This document shows positions 51,218-60,107 of a stretch of 64,000 bases of DNA, piece after piece. Origin of the DNA: JAJPHW01 sp963799065 (GTDB taxonomy: Bacteria > Acidobacteriota > Terriglobia > Terriglobales > Acidobacteriaceae); assembly GCA_963799065.1 (NCBI GenBank), contig CAWCVJ010000001.1, forward strand, positions 1,488,001 through 1,552,000, written 5' to 3'. Positions within the stretch are counted from its first letter, which is position 1. Each line of letters starts with the position of its first letter. A program made the position numbers and the translations under genes. The notes below the pieces were generated by a model. That model did no database searches and was not told where the DNA came from. It saw nothing but the letters and a program-made list of their open reading frames with translations.

Positions 51218-51345
51218 ACTTCACCAGTGCCTACAAGACCGTGCGTGTAGGCCATGCCTTCGCGCAGCCTTGCGAAGGAGTGGAATACGACACCGCCCAA
51301 TAGCAAAGTTTTCCGGAAGCAGTTACATTGCAGAAGATGGGTTGC

Positions 51346-51798
51346 ATGAACACGATGTTCCTAACGGCGATCGTGGTGTCAGTGTTAGCGTGCCTAAGCC
51401 ACGCGCAGGACGCGCCGCCCGATACTCCCTCGCCACAAGCCAAGCCGCAAGTGGTCGCCGCACTCCCACCCGAGCATAGATTCTGGGATCGCGAAAACAT
51501 TCTGCTCTTCACCGGCGTCGGCATCGTTCGCGGACTGGATTTTGCCTCAACCAAGAATTTTCTGGCGCGAGGGCGGCAAGAGGTTCTGATCCCGGACGAT
51601 ATCGTCTACAACGACGCCGGATTCGCCGCGCTTGAGGCCGCAGGCACTGCGACCTCGATTGGGATTTCTTATCTCTTGCACCGCTATCATCATCACAAAC
51701 TGGAGCGCTGGCTCAGCGTTGGACACATCGGGGTGACCGCTTTCGGCGACGCTCGTAATTACTCGCTCAAGACGCGACACACGACAACCAATCGATGA
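51346..51798 (+). CDS. Secreted protein of unknown function
   Basis: A 150-residue protein with a signal peptide (MNTMFLTAIVVSVLACLSHA, cleavage near residue 20). The mature part has the pattern RFWDRENILLFTGVGIVRGL (about 44-63), a helical segment NDAGFAALEAAGTATSIGIS and a His-rich LLHRYHHHKLERW (about 115-127). One more hydrophobic segment suggests membrane association. The start is uncertain among TTG 51328, ATG 51337 and ATG 51346; I prefer 51346. It resembles proteins found widely in Acidobacteriota with no known role. Confidence 0.7.
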   Translation: MNTMFLTAIVVSVLACLSHAQDAPPDTPSPQAKPQVVAALPPEHRFWDRENILLFTGVGIVRGLDFASTKNFLARGRQEVLIPDDIVYNDAGFAALEAAGTATSIGISYLLHRYHHHKLERWLSVGHIGVTAFGDARNYSLKTRHTTTNR

Positions 51799-51891
51799 CG
51801 CGGGCCGAACTGCGTGCGAAGAATCCGCTCCCGTCACCAGTCAACCTTTAATCGCGGTAAATTCGTCCCTCCATGGCGCTATGATGGTCAT

Positions 51892-52830
51892 ATGTCTCGG
51901 CGGATTCTTATTCAGGTGTTGCTACTGGCACTCACCTCCGCTGCCAGCCTATGTCAAACCCTTGCCCAGCGACTGATTCTCAAGGATGGTTCTTACCAGC
52001 TTGTTTCGAAATATGAGATCCGTGGCGACCGAATCCATTACCTGAGCGCCGAACGCAACGAGTGGGAAGATTTGCCCAGCGCGCTGATCGATTGGGATGC
52101 CACCAGGGCTTACGAGCGCGACCGGGCAGCGGGCAAGCCATCCGCGGAAGCTTTGGCGATCGACAAGGAGGCCGCCGCGGAGCGGGGGGCGCGAGAGGCT
52201 GCGCAGGCGGCGAAAGAACCGGAAGTAGCTCCCGGACTGCGTCTTCCGAGCGAGGGATTGGCGTATATGCTCGACAGTTTCCACGATCGTCCTGAGTTGG
52301 TGGAATTACAGCAGAACACCGGCGACGTGAATCGGAATCGCGCAAGCAACATTCTGCGGGCCACGGTCGATCCGTTCGCAGGCACCAGGCAGACGATTGA
52401 ATTAGAGGGGACTCACGCCAAGATTCAGGCCCATACGAATCGCCCGACAATTTACCTTCAAAATTTTGCGGGGCCGGTCGCGGTCACTCCCGAAAGCAAG
52501 GCGGATAGGCCCGAACAGCCCCTGCAACCCCTTGCCGGCAGTGATCGCTTTCATCTGGTTCGAGTGACGGCCAAGGCCGAAAAACGCATCGTCGCTCAAC
52601 TCAAGGTCAACCCACTCGGAAAAACTAAACAACAGGAAAACATTATCCCTGCCGCCTCCGACGATCTTACTGGAGGATGGATGCGCCTTACGCCGGTCGA
52701 ACCCCTGTCCCCCGGGGAGTATGCAGTGGTCGATGTGGACGCTAAAGAAGGAATGAATCTTTACGTTTATGACTTCGGGGTCAATCCGTCAGCGCCCGAG
52801 GATGATGCGGCCATAAAACCTAAACCCTAG
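51892..52830 (+). CDS. Secreted protein of unknown function
   Basis: A 312-residue protein starting with a signal peptide (MSRRILIQVLLLALTSAASL, cleavage near residue 23). The mature chain has LKDGSYQLVSKYEIRGDRIH (about 32-51), repeated in acidobacterial proteins that begin with an RLILKDGSYQ element. A charged Ala-rich helix (about 85-120) and a beta-rich half follow. The ATG at 51892 is chosen over an upstream start at 51814 because it gives a signal peptide. It follows the previous secreted-protein gene by 93 bases and may be co-transcribed with it. Confidence 0.72.
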   Translation: MSRRILIQVLLLALTSAASLCQTLAQRLILKDGSYQLVSKYEIRGDRIHYLSAERNEWEDLPSALIDWDATRAYERDRAAGKPSAEALAIDKEAAAERGAREAAQAAKEPEVAPGLRLPSEGLAYMLDSFHDRPELVELQQNTGDVNRNRASNILRATVDPFAGTRQTIELEGTHAKIQAHTNRPTIYLQNFAGPVAVTPESKADRPEQPLQPLAGSDRFHLVRVTAKAEKRIVAQLKVNPLGKTKQQENIIPAASDDLTGGWMRLTPVEPLSPGEYAVVDVDAKEGMNLYVYDFGVNPSAPEDDAAIKPKP

Positions 52831-52856
52831 GCAATTCTCTCGCTCGCGCGGTCAAA

Positions 52857-53528
52857 CTACTTCTCCGAACCGCCGGAATTTGCGAAGCCTGCGTCTAGTT
52901 TCTCCAGATACGCTTGCAGGCGATACTGTATGTTGCTGGAAAGATCGGTGAACTCAATGCCCATTCCAACTCCAGGATCGCTGGCCCGAACCACACCCGA
53001 GGTTTCAATCTTCTCGGCGCCCATCGAGAACTTGACTCGCACCTTCGTTCCCATGGGAAGCGGGACCATGATCTGCACGTAGCAGCCGCGTCCGGCGACG
53101 TCAGTGGCGCTGGCGTTCATATGGGAACGTTGGCTGTCGTCGAAACTAATCTCAAGGGGAAAGAGAATCTTATGGCGAGCGAAGCGGCGCTTGTTCTTGC
53201 GCCCGGAGGACTCGAGCACTGGTCGCGGCGTAGCCAGTTCGGGCCAGGGGATTTCTTGGTCCTCGCCCAAACACAGGCCGGCTTCGATCTTCCGCTCCAA
53301 GCCGGCGTCGGCGACCCATACCACCCTGAAGCGAGCCTTCTTGTCGCCGTATTGCACACCCATCACCTCGCCCGGCTTCAGCAGATGATTGACGTGCGAG
53401 ATCATGATGCCCTCGCTGCTCAGGTTGTTCGCCGTGGCCGTCTGAAAGAACGGACGGCCATCGGCGTCCATACCCCAGATTCGAACGGGAAGATCGACGG
53501 GCAAGCGAGGCTCGGGTCGTTTATCCAT
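52857..53528 (-). CDS. Tandem PilZ-domain protein
   Basis: A 223-residue cytoplasmic protein with two PilZ domains, the fold that binds c-di-GMP. The first opens with EPRLPVDLPVRIWGMD (about 6-21) and continues TANNLSSEGIMISH. The second begins RRFARHKILFPLEISFDD (about 114-131), where the RxxxR and a following DVAGRGCYVQI stretch agree with the domain. The canonical first RxxxR is only partly present in domain 1, so c-di-GMP binding is likelier for domain 2. No catalytic domain. It converges with the secreted-protein gene upstream in the window and diverges from pyrF by 133 bases. Confidence 0.8.
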   Translation of the reverse strand: MDKRPEPRLPVDLPVRIWGMDADGRPFFQTATANNLSSEGIMISHVNHLLKPGEVMGVQYGDKKARFRVVWVADAGLERKIEAGLCLGEDQEIPWPELATPRPVLESSGRKNKRRFARHKILFPLEISFDDSQRSHMNASATDVAGRGCYVQIMVPLPMGTKVRVKFSMGAEKIETSGVVRASDPGVGMGIEFTDLSSNIQYRLQAYLEKLDAGFANSGGSEK

Positions 53529-53661
53529 TGATTCGCATTATTTCCCGGTGAAACACATCCATCGACGAAAGTTGTTACCCCGAATGATAACTTGCGCCGA
53601 AGGTCATTGTAGTGTCCCCCTTGATTCCGTCCCAAGAGCGCTGGCGATCGTCTACCAGCGC

Positions 53662-54360
53662 TCACGCGATCTGGCCGAGAATGGCGCGTACGGCTTGGGA
53701 CGGGTTCTCGGCTGCGGTGATGGGTCGACCAACAACGATATAGTCGGCTCCGGCTTGTATGGCATCGAGCGGAGTGGAAACCCTTGCCTGATCGTCGGTG
53801 TCGGTTCCAGCCGGGCGAATACCCGGTGTGACAATGACGATCCGATCGCCGAATTCCTGGCGCAGCATGCGGGCCTCGCGAACCGAGGCTATGAGTCCGT
53901 CGCATCCATCGGCCACCGCCAGCGCCGCCAGGCGCAGGACTTGATCCGATACGGCTCCGCGCACGCCCACCCGATTGAGTGCCGTTTCGTCGAGGCTAGT
54001 GAGCACCGTGACAGCCAGCACTTTGCAGTCGGGATTAAGCGCATGGGCGGCTTCGGCGCCAGCCCGGATCATTTCGCCTCCGCCGCTGCCATGCAAGGTG
54101 ATCATGTGGGCGCCCAGCTTCGCGGCTTCCTTGGAGGCTCCCGCAACGGTATTTGGAATGTCGTGGAGCTTCAGATCCAGGAAGACGCCGTGACCCGCAG
54201 CGATCAGATCCCGAACTATAGAGGGGCCAACGGCCGAGTAGAGCTGCAACCCGACCTTATACATCACGTTGGAAGGGCTGATGGCGGCCACGATTTTCAT
54301 CGCGGCCGCCGCCGAAGAAACATCCAGGGCAACGATCAAGCGCTGCGGCTGAGAAACCAT
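53662..54360 (-). CDS. pyrF: Orotidine 5'-phosphate decarboxylase
   Basis: A 232-residue enzyme that decarboxylates OMP to UMP. The catalytic Asp-Lys-Asp array is visible in LDLKLHDIPNTV (about 61-72), with Lys64 and Asp67, and the start LIVALDVSS (about 8-16) and the phosphate-binding VGRPI (about 211-215) are present. Length is standard (about 230-240). The ATG lies 8 bases after a TACACT hexamer with no ribosome binding site between, so the transcript may be nearly leaderless. It is followed by the PilZ gene on the same strand and preceded by rlpA. Confidence 0.96.
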   Translation of the reverse strand: MVSQPQRLIVALDVSSAAAAMKIVAAISPSNVMYKVGLQLYSAVGPSIVRDLIAAGHGVFLDLKLHDIPNTVAGASKEAAKLGAHMITLHGSGGGEMIRAGAEAAHALNPDCKVLAVTVLTSLDETALNRVGVRGAVSDQVLRLAALAVADGCDGLIASVREARMLRQEFGDRIVIVTPGIRPAGTDTDDQARVSTPLDAIQAGADYIVVGRPITAAENPSQAVRAILGQIA

Positions 54361-54368
54361 GCTGCCCG

Positions 54369-54374
54369 AGTGTA
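54369..54374 (-). promoter_or_regulatory. -10-like TACACT directly before pyrF
   Basis: On the minus strand TACACT ends 8 bases before the pyrF ATG; no ribosome binding site separates them. No -35 is certain. Confidence 0.4.
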
Positions 54375-54386
54375 TCGGTTTTGGGG

Positions 54387-54427
54387 TTAGTAGGCTACTG
54401 GGTTAATAGGCTACGTTAATAGGATAG
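54387..54427. repeat. Triple 12-base direct repeat in the rlpA-pyrF gap
   Basis: TTAGTAGGCTAC (54387-54398), TTAATAGGCTAC (54403-54414) and TTAATAGGATAG (54416-54427) are three near copies in the 55-base gap, the last one overlapping the stop codon of rlpA. They could be a protein-binding site upstream of pyrF or a small expansion. Confidence 0.45.
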
Positions 54428-54910
54428 CGGGGCGCGGAGTTCCGCGACCGCTTCAGGCTGAGTGGCGTGAGGTTTGATAACGTCCAAGCGGACGCGCTGT
54501 AAGCCCTTATTGCGGAATTCCAGAGCTCGGGCCGCTCCATAAGAGAGGTCGATAATACGACCCGGTACGATTGGTCCGCGATCATTGATTCGAACGACAG
54601 CTACTTTGCGGTTGCGCAGATTGGTCACCTTTACCAGGCTGCCCAGGGGTAGGGTCGGATGCGCAGCTGTCATATCGAACATGTTGTAGGGTTCGCCGCT
54701 GGCTGTGGCCTTGCCTTCGAAGTAATCGCCATACCAGGACGCGGTTCCTACCTGGTACGCCTTGGGTTTTGCCACTTTGGTTGCCGTGGAAACGGCTTGT
54801 AGGGCTGGAAGTCGGTTTTCTGTCGATCCTGAGTTGTTTGGCCTCTGGGCCGCGCCCGAACTTACGACCATTAAAACGAGTGCCAATCCTTGAGCTATTC
54901 GTATTCGCAT
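54416..54910 (-). CDS. rlpA: RlpA-like septal ring lytic transglycosylase
   Basis: A 164-residue exported protein with a signal peptide and a double-psi beta-barrel. The family motif is TASWYGDYFEGKATASGEPY (about 57-76), followed by TAAHPTLPLGSLVKVTNL (about 82-99) and VRINDRGPIVPGRIIDLSYG (about 108-127), where the Asp is catalytic in RlpA. RlpA cleaves naked glycan strands at the septum. The SPOR domain of full RlpA is missing, so this is the short form. It precedes pyrF. Confidence 0.85.
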   Translation of the reverse strand: MRIRIAQGLALVLMVVSSGAAQRPNNSGSTENRLPALQAVSTATKVAKPKAYQVGTASWYGDYFEGKATASGEPYNMFDMTAAHPTLPLGSLVKVTNLRNRKVAVVRINDRGPIVPGRIIDLSYGAARALEFRNKGLQRVRLDVIKPHATQPEAVAELRAPLSY

Positions 54911-55136
54911 GAGTCACCTCTTAATCTATGAATTCTTCATCCCTTAACTTGAGAACTTCGATCCTCCTCCGCTGCCGTCATTACCGCTGACGATTTAACG
55001 ATGCTAGCCAGCATGCTGGGGGGTGTCAATGGGGATTTACCTGTAGCAAGATGATCAGCTAGTTATGGATGTCTTACGTAACTTACTGTATTACAAGACA
55101 AATGGCGACGATGTTGCTGTAACCACGAGACTTAAG

Positions 55137-55156
55137 TATTTACCTAATGGTAAATA
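55137..55156. promoter_or_regulatory. Perfect inverted repeat TATTTACC-TAAT-GGTAAATA, candidate operator
   Basis: Arms of 8 bases pair perfectly around 4 bases, in the AT-rich gap between divergent rlpA and thiD. The size and symmetry suit a dimeric regulator. No regulator gene is next to it. Confidence 0.45.
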
Positions 55157-55350
55157 ACCTAAGTTTGGGCATAGGGAAGTTTTTACTTGGCTTTTGTTTT
55201 CATTAACTTATGATGAATATTCTAATATCTGACTTGTATTCAGCAGCTTACGGCGATGGTCCCGAGGGCTTTCGGCGAAAAATAATTTTCGCTCATGGCC
55301 GGACTTGAGGCGGTTCCGAGGTCAACTCCCCGGCTGGGCCGGATTTTGGG

Positions 55351-55356
55351 TACAGT
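55351..55356 (+). promoter_or_regulatory. -10-like TACAGT directly before thiD
   Basis: TACAGT ends 6 bases before the ATG at 55363. The intervening GAAAAT offers no ribosome binding site, so the transcript may begin at the ATG. Confidence 0.4.
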
Positions 55357-55362
55357 GAAAAT

Positions 55363-56205
55363 ATGGCATTGAACACTCCGGTGGTTCTGACGATTGCAGG
55401 CTTTGACCCTTCGGCTGGTGCAGGCATAACCGCCGATACTAAGACGATTGCCGCCCATAGTTGCTATGGCGTCGCCTGCATTACCGCGATTACCGTTCAA
55501 TCCACGGCTGGAGTGAAGCGGGTTGAGCCGGTTGATCCTGGGTTGGTCCGTGAGACTTTGAAGGAACTGGCGTCCGACTTCGAGATTGCCGCCGTTCACA
55601 TCGGAATGCTGGGAACGTCTGGCGTGGCCGGAGCAGTCGCCGACTTCCTGAAGTCATCGGGACTAAAGAATGTCGTCGTCGACCCCGTGTTGCGCTCTTC
55701 CTCGGGAACCGACTTACTGGACGCCCCAGGAATCAAAGTGCTGTTGGAGCGCATCCTGCCGCTTTCGACCGTGATTACGCCTAATATTTTTGAGGCCAAG
55801 GTGCTGACTGGCGTTGAGGTTACGGGCAAGCCGGACATGATCGCCGCCGCCCAGAGCCTGCACAAGTCAGGCGGCCCGGCCGTGGTCGTTACAGGCGGAC
55901 ATCTCGAGAAAGCCGTCGATCTACTCAGTTTCGACGGCGGCAAGTCGCAGGAGTCGTTTACCTCGCAGCGCCATGAGTCGAAATCCACCCATGGCACCGG
56001 CTGCGCCTTTTCGACTGCGCTGGCCTGTCATCTGGCTTTGGGACGAGGCTTGCCCGAAGCCGTCATGCTGGCCAAAATCTACGTCTCCGCCGCCATCAGC
56101 CACGGACAACCCATCGGCCGCGGCGTCGGCCCCGTCAACCACCTCTATCGGATGGGGCAGACACGCCGAGTCGGTCAGCGCGATCCCGAGCCGGTCGGAC
56201 ACTAA
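55363..56205 (+). CDS. thiD: Hydroxymethylpyrimidine/phosphomethylpyrimidine kinase
   Basis: A 280-residue ribokinase-fold kinase that phosphorylates HMP and HMP-phosphate in thiamin synthesis. VLTIAGFDPSAGAGITADTK (about 8-27) is the ThiD signature with the HMP-site residues. The C-terminal catalytic loop is THGTGCAFSTALAC (about 209-222), where the Cys of TGC and its neighbours define the kinase anion hole. Length is typical (about 265-280). It stands alone; no thiC, thiE or thiM is next to it. An AT-rich regulatory region and a -10-like element directly precede it. Confidence 0.94.
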   Translation: MALNTPVVLTIAGFDPSAGAGITADTKTIAAHSCYGVACITAITVQSTAGVKRVEPVDPGLVRETLKELASDFEIAAVHIGMLGTSGVAGAVADFLKSSGLKNVVVDPVLRSSSGTDLLDAPGIKVLLERILPLSTVITPNIFEAKVLTGVEVTGKPDMIAAAQSLHKSGGPAVVVTGGHLEKAVDLLSFDGGKSQESFTSQRHESKSTHGTGCAFSTALACHLALGRGLPEAVMLAKIYVSAAISHGQPIGRGVGPVNHLYRMGQTRRVGQRDPEPVGH

Positions 56206-56364
56206 GCTCAGACGCCGTTTGTTAAGACGAAGCCGGACTTACTGGAAATGTCGTTGCTATCTTTCCCGCCTCGAACCAGTCTATCCCTCAGCATCCATAT
56301 GTTGGGAACATCTGCGCCTCGCGGCGCGTAATAACTACTAAGCCGAGTTGTAGCTAGCCGAACC

Positions 56365-57615
56365 ATGCGCCATCTTTTCGAAATCTTCGGGCAGACCCTT
56401 AAAACGCTTTGGGCGCACAAGCTGCGCTCGTTTCTGACCATGTTCGGCATCGCATGGGGCGTGGGATCGTTGCTGCTGCTGGTCGGCTTGGGGGAGGGCT
56501 TTCGCTCCGGCAATCGCAAGCAGTTCGATGAGCTGGGCGAGAACGTGATGTTTATCTGGGGCGGACGCGCTCCAGCGGTGAGCGGCAGCTTCACCAGCAT
56601 GAAGCAGTACTACCTCACCGACAAGGATTACCAGGACATTCTCACCCAATGCCCACATATTAAGGATGCCGTCCCGATCATTATGCGCAGCGACATTCGC
56701 GCGGTCAGCGATTTCTTCTCCAACAGCGGACAGATTTTTGGCACGCTTCCCAAGTTCAATCAGATTCGTTATGTCCCGATGGTCGAAGGACGTTGGCTCG
56801 ACGAAGCGGACATTTCCGAAAAGCGCCGTGTGATCGTACTGGGCGACGAGACTAAGCGTGTGCTATTTCCGGGACGGCCCGCAATCGGCAGCACCATCCT
56901 GCTGAACGGCATCGACTTTCAAGTCATCGGCGTGGTGAAGCGGCTGGGGCACGGCGATGAGGAGAATCAGAACTTGAAGAGCTTCATCCCTTTCACGGTG
57001 ATGCGAGAGAACTTTCCGCCTTTGAAAGTTGGCGGCATAACAGATGCGATCTCGTTCATCGACTATCAGCCTCTGGTGCGCGACCAGCACGAAATCACGA
57101 AGAGCGAAGTGCATGCGATCTTAGGGCGGAATCACGGCTTTGACGGGACCAATCCTGATGCCTTCGATGAGTGGGACACGATCAAGACGGCGGAGTCCGT
57201 CGGCAAAATCTTCGACGCGATGAATATGTTTCTGGGCAGTGTGGGCTTGATTACCCTGGCTCTCGGTGCAATCGGCATCATCAACATCATGCTCGTCGCT
57301 GTTGCCGATCGCACCCGCGAAATCGGCCTGCGCAAGGCCCTCGGGGCAACGAACAACAGCATCATGTTTCAATTCTTCGTGGAGGGCGCATTTCTGACTG
57401 TGGTGAGCGGCGGACTGGGCATGGGAGGCGCGGCATTGCTCATGGCGGCGCTGGCGACGTTGCCATCGCCTCCGGGCTGGGACACGCCCAAGCTCGTGCC
57501 CTCTACGGCTGCCGTGGCAATCATTTCGCTGGCGATTGCAGGCGTGGCTGCGGGGCTGTATCCGGCGCGGCAGGCCGCGATGTTGCAGCCTGTGGAGGCG
57601 CTGAGGAAAGAGTAG
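56365..57615 (+). CDS. MacB/FtsX-type ABC transporter permease
   Basis: A 416-residue permease of the MacB-like type: one N-terminal helix (LWAHKLRSFLTMFGIAWGVG, about 14-33), a periplasmic MacB-PCD domain of about 230 residues, then three C-terminal helices with the FtsX-type motif ALGAIGIINIMLVAVADRTR (about 302-321) and EIGLRKALGAT. It may export a peptide or lipid or act in mechanotransmission. It is followed after 29 bases by a second, related permease gene. No ATP-binding subunit gene is adjacent in the window. Confidence 0.88.
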   Translation: MRHLFEIFGQTLKTLWAHKLRSFLTMFGIAWGVGSLLLLVGLGEGFRSGNRKQFDELGENVMFIWGGRAPAVSGSFTSMKQYYLTDKDYQDILTQCPHIKDAVPIIMRSDIRAVSDFFSNSGQIFGTLPKFNQIRYVPMVEGRWLDEADISEKRRVIVLGDETKRVLFPGRPAIGSTILLNGIDFQVIGVVKRLGHGDEENQNLKSFIPFTVMRENFPPLKVGGITDAISFIDYQPLVRDQHEITKSEVHAILGRNHGFDGTNPDAFDEWDTIKTAESVGKIFDAMNMFLGSVGLITLALGAIGIINIMLVAVADRTREIGLRKALGATNNSIMFQFFVEGAFLTVVSGGLGMGGAALLMAALATLPSPPGWDTPKLVPSTAAVAIISLAIAGVAAGLYPARQAAMLQPVEALRKE

Positions 57616-57644
57616 GCGGGCGATCTTATGAAGGGCGCGAGCAT

Positions 57645-58886
57645 ATGAAAAAAGACCTGCTCCAGCAAGCCTACGGCGCGATGCGACACGATCTTCGCAA
57701 GACCGTCCTGACCATGCTCGGCATGGCGTGGGGCATCGCCACTGTGGTGCTCCTGCTGGCTTACGGCGATGGTTTTGGCGGAGCGATTGAAACCATCTTC
57801 CAATCGTTTGGAGCGACGGCTGTTGGCATCTATCCCGGCCGAACCTCGGAGCAGGCCGGGGGCAACAAAGCTGGCGTGGGTGTTCGCTTCACCAATGACG
57901 ACGTCGAACTGCTTAGAAATGTTGTTCCTTTAGCGAAGCACGTCTCCCGCGTTTCGGATAAACAAGTCACTGTGCAGTATGGCGAACGCTCGTTCACTTT
58001 GCCGGTGGAAGGCGCTGATCCGCAAATTGAAGACATCTGGAATTTGGGCGTCGAATCAGGACGGTTTCTTAACGATGGTGACAACCAGAGCCACGGTTTT
58101 TATGCGGTGGTGGGATCCGAGGCGCGCGACAAACTCTTCTCCGGATTGCCTGCCTTGGGCGAAACCATTCGGCTGGGCGGTGTGAGCTTTCAAGTGATCG
58201 GCACCATGAAAGCCCGTATGCAGGAGGCCGATGACGACAGCAATCGCACAATTTATATTCCGTACAACACCATGGATGTTCTGAAAGATGTCTACTACGT
58301 CGACGGAATATGGCTCGACTCGGTTGGCCTCGATCACGATAAGTTAGATGACGTCCTGCGCTCTTCATTGGGCTTGGCGCATAACTTCAAAGCCAGCGAC
58401 AAACGCGCCGTTCAGATTTTCGATGCCCAGAAGCAATTGCAGCAGTTCGGCATCATCATTCTCGGCCTGAAGATTCTGCTGGCGTTCATCGGGACGATCA
58501 CCTTGGGCATTGGCGGTATCGGATTGATGAACATCATGCTGGTGTCGGTGACACAGCGCACGCGAGAGATCGGCGTCGAAAAGGCTTTGGGCGCGCGCAA
58601 GAAAGACATCCTGTTTCAATTTTTGGCTGAGGCCTTGGTCATTACCGCCGCCGGCGGAGTACTCGGCGTCGTGTTGTCCTATGCGGTTTCATTCGGCGTT
58701 GGGCGAATTACGTTCTATAGCGCTATTGCGCAGCACGCAGACGCGGGAGACATTCGCCTCATCGTAGCGCCGCAGACTTTGCTGGTCGCAATCATCATTC
58801 TGGCGCTGGTGGGGATTGTCAGTGGCATGGTTCCGGCGTTTCGCGCGGCCAATCTCGATCCCATTGAAGCGCTGCGCTACGAGTAA
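57645..58886 (+). CDS. MacB/FtsX-type ABC transporter permease, paralogue of the previous gene
   Basis: A 413-residue permease with the same layout: N-terminal helix (KTVLTMLGMAWGIATVVLLL, about 20-39), an extracytoplasmic domain and a C-terminal bundle with GGIGLMNIMLVSVTQRTREI (about 289-308) and GVEKALGARKKDI. I set the start at the ATG 57645, 29 bases after the previous stop, because the frame further upstream overlaps the first permease gene and reads as an unrelated, non-hydrophobic sequence. The two probably form a heterodimer. Their ATPase must be encoded elsewhere. Confidence 0.88.
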   Translation: MKKDLLQQAYGAMRHDLRKTVLTMLGMAWGIATVVLLLAYGDGFGGAIETIFQSFGATAVGIYPGRTSEQAGGNKAGVGVRFTNDDVELLRNVVPLAKHVSRVSDKQVTVQYGERSFTLPVEGADPQIEDIWNLGVESGRFLNDGDNQSHGFYAVVGSEARDKLFSGLPALGETIRLGGVSFQVIGTMKARMQEADDDSNRTIYIPYNTMDVLKDVYYVDGIWLDSVGLDHDKLDDVLRSSLGLAHNFKASDKRAVQIFDAQKQLQQFGIIILGLKILLAFIGTITLGIGGIGLMNIMLVSVTQRTREIGVEKALGARKKDILFQFLAEALVITAAGGVLGVVLSYAVSFGVGRITFYSAIAQHADAGDIRLIVAPQTLLVAIIILALVGIVSGMVPAFRAANLDPIEALRYE

Positions 58887-58955
58887 AACTGAGCCGGTTT
58901 GAATCTTCCTTCCGACTCTGCCATCGTATGAGGAACGGGTTAAGGACGGTGTGCG

Positions 58956-60107
58956 TTGAAAATCGGAATCACGTGTTACCCCACCTACGGGGGCAGCGGG
59001 GTTGTGGCCACCGAGCTGGGCATCGAACTTGCGCAGCGCGGCCACGACATTCATTTCATTTCTTATGCGCAGCCCATCCGCCTGACCGGGCCGCAGGCCA
59101 ATATTCATTTTCACGAAGTGGAAGTCTCCCGCTATCCATTATTCGACTATCCGCCGTATGATCTGGCACTGGCCACGCGCATGGCTGAAGTCGCCGAGAT
59201 CTACGACCTCGATTTGCTGCATGTGCACTACGCGATTCCGCACTCAGTGAGCGCCATGCTCGCGAGGCAGATGCTGGCGGCGAGCCCGAGTCATCGCAAG
59301 CTGCCATTCGTCACGACGCTGCATGGAACCGACATCACCCTGGTCGGACTCGACCGCTCATACCTGCCCATCACCCGCTATTCGATCGAAGAAAGCGACG
59401 GCGTGACGGCCATCTCCGATTACCTGCGCGAGCGCACACTTAGAGAATTCGAAATTAAGAACGAGATTCAAGTGATCTACAACTTCGTGAACTGCGATCT
59501 CTACGTCCGCGACGCCGGAGCTGAGCAGCGCCGCAAAGAATATGCGTCGCATGGCGAATTTATTTTTGTTCATCTGTCGAACTTTCGTCCAGTCAAGCGC
59601 ATTCTGGATGTCGTTGAGATTTTCTCTCGCGTAAGAAAGCAACTGCCGGCAAAGTTATTGATGATTGGCGACGGCCCTGACCGATCCAGCGCTGAGCGGC
59701 TGGCCATGAGCAAAGGCCTGCACAACGATGTGTTCTTTCTTGGCAAGCAGGATCAAGTGCAGGAAAAATTAGCCCTCGCGGACATCTTGCTCTTGCCCAG
59801 CGAACTGGAATCCTTCGGCTTAGCTGCGCTCGAAGGGATGGCGTGCAAAGTCGTGCCCATCGCGACCAACGTCGGCGGTGTCCCCGAAATGATTGAACAC
59901 GGCAAGAGCGGCTATCTTGCGCCCGTGGGTGATGTCGAGGCCATGGCGAACTATGCGCTCGATCTGCTGCAAACTCCAGACAAACTTGCCGAAATGTCGA
60001 AGGCTTGCCGGGCGGTAGCGCAGGCCCGTTTCTGCTCCAGTAAGATCATTCCGCTCTATGAGGAATTTTATCGGCGCGTGCTGGATAAGGCGCTGGGCAC
60101 GGCATAG
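58956..60107 (+). CDS. bshA: N-acetyl-alpha-D-glucosaminyl L-malate synthase
   Basis: A 383-residue GT4 glycosyltransferase that joins GlcNAc from UDP-GlcNAc to L-malate, the first step of bacillithiol synthesis. The start KIGITCYPTYGGSGVVATEL (about 2-21) is the BshA signature. Other hallmarks are FISYAQPIRL and a C-terminal LLLPSELESFGLAALEGMAC (about 276-295) with the GT4 Glu pair. The start is a TTG with AAGGA 9 bases upstream. bshB and bshC are not in the window; the PIG-L protein at 2577-5270 is exported and is not a candidate BshB. The gene's 3' end overlaps that of the LytS-like kinase by 40 bases in convergent orientation. Confidence 0.93.
   Translation: MKIGITCYPTYGGSGVVATELGIELAQRGHDIHFISYAQPIRLTGPQANIHFHEVEVSRYPLFDYPPYDLALATRMAEVAEIYDLDLLHVHYAIPHSVSAMLARQMLAASPSHRKLPFVTTLHGTDITLVGLDRSYLPITRYSIEESDGVTAISDYLRERTLREFEIKNEIQVIYNFVNCDLYVRDAGAEQRRKEYASHGEFIFVHLSNFRPVKRILDVVEIFSRVRKQLPAKLLMIGDGPDRSSAERLAMSKGLHNDVFFLGKQDQVQEKLALADILLLPSELESFGLAALEGMACKVVPIATNVGGVPEMIEHGKSGYLAPVGDVEAMANYALDLLQTPDKLAEMSKACRAVAQARFCSSKIIPLYEEFYRRVLDKALGTA

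Larger units (their letters stand above)
54911..55362. other. AT-rich intergenic region between rlpA and thiD
   Basis: About 450 bases without a plausible gene. GC content is visibly lower than in the flanking genes between about 55030 and 55240. It holds a perfect inverted repeat at 55137-55156 and other short palindromic pieces. The promoters of rlpA (left) and thiD (right) must lie within it. No known RNA gene or riboswitch was recognised; no thiamin-box was seen upstream of thiD. Confidence 0.55.

Noticed and set aside
55240..55362. Possible TPP riboswitch before thiD
   Set aside because: No conserved thi-box segments were found, and the -10-like hexamer lies 6 bases before the ATG, leaving no leader.
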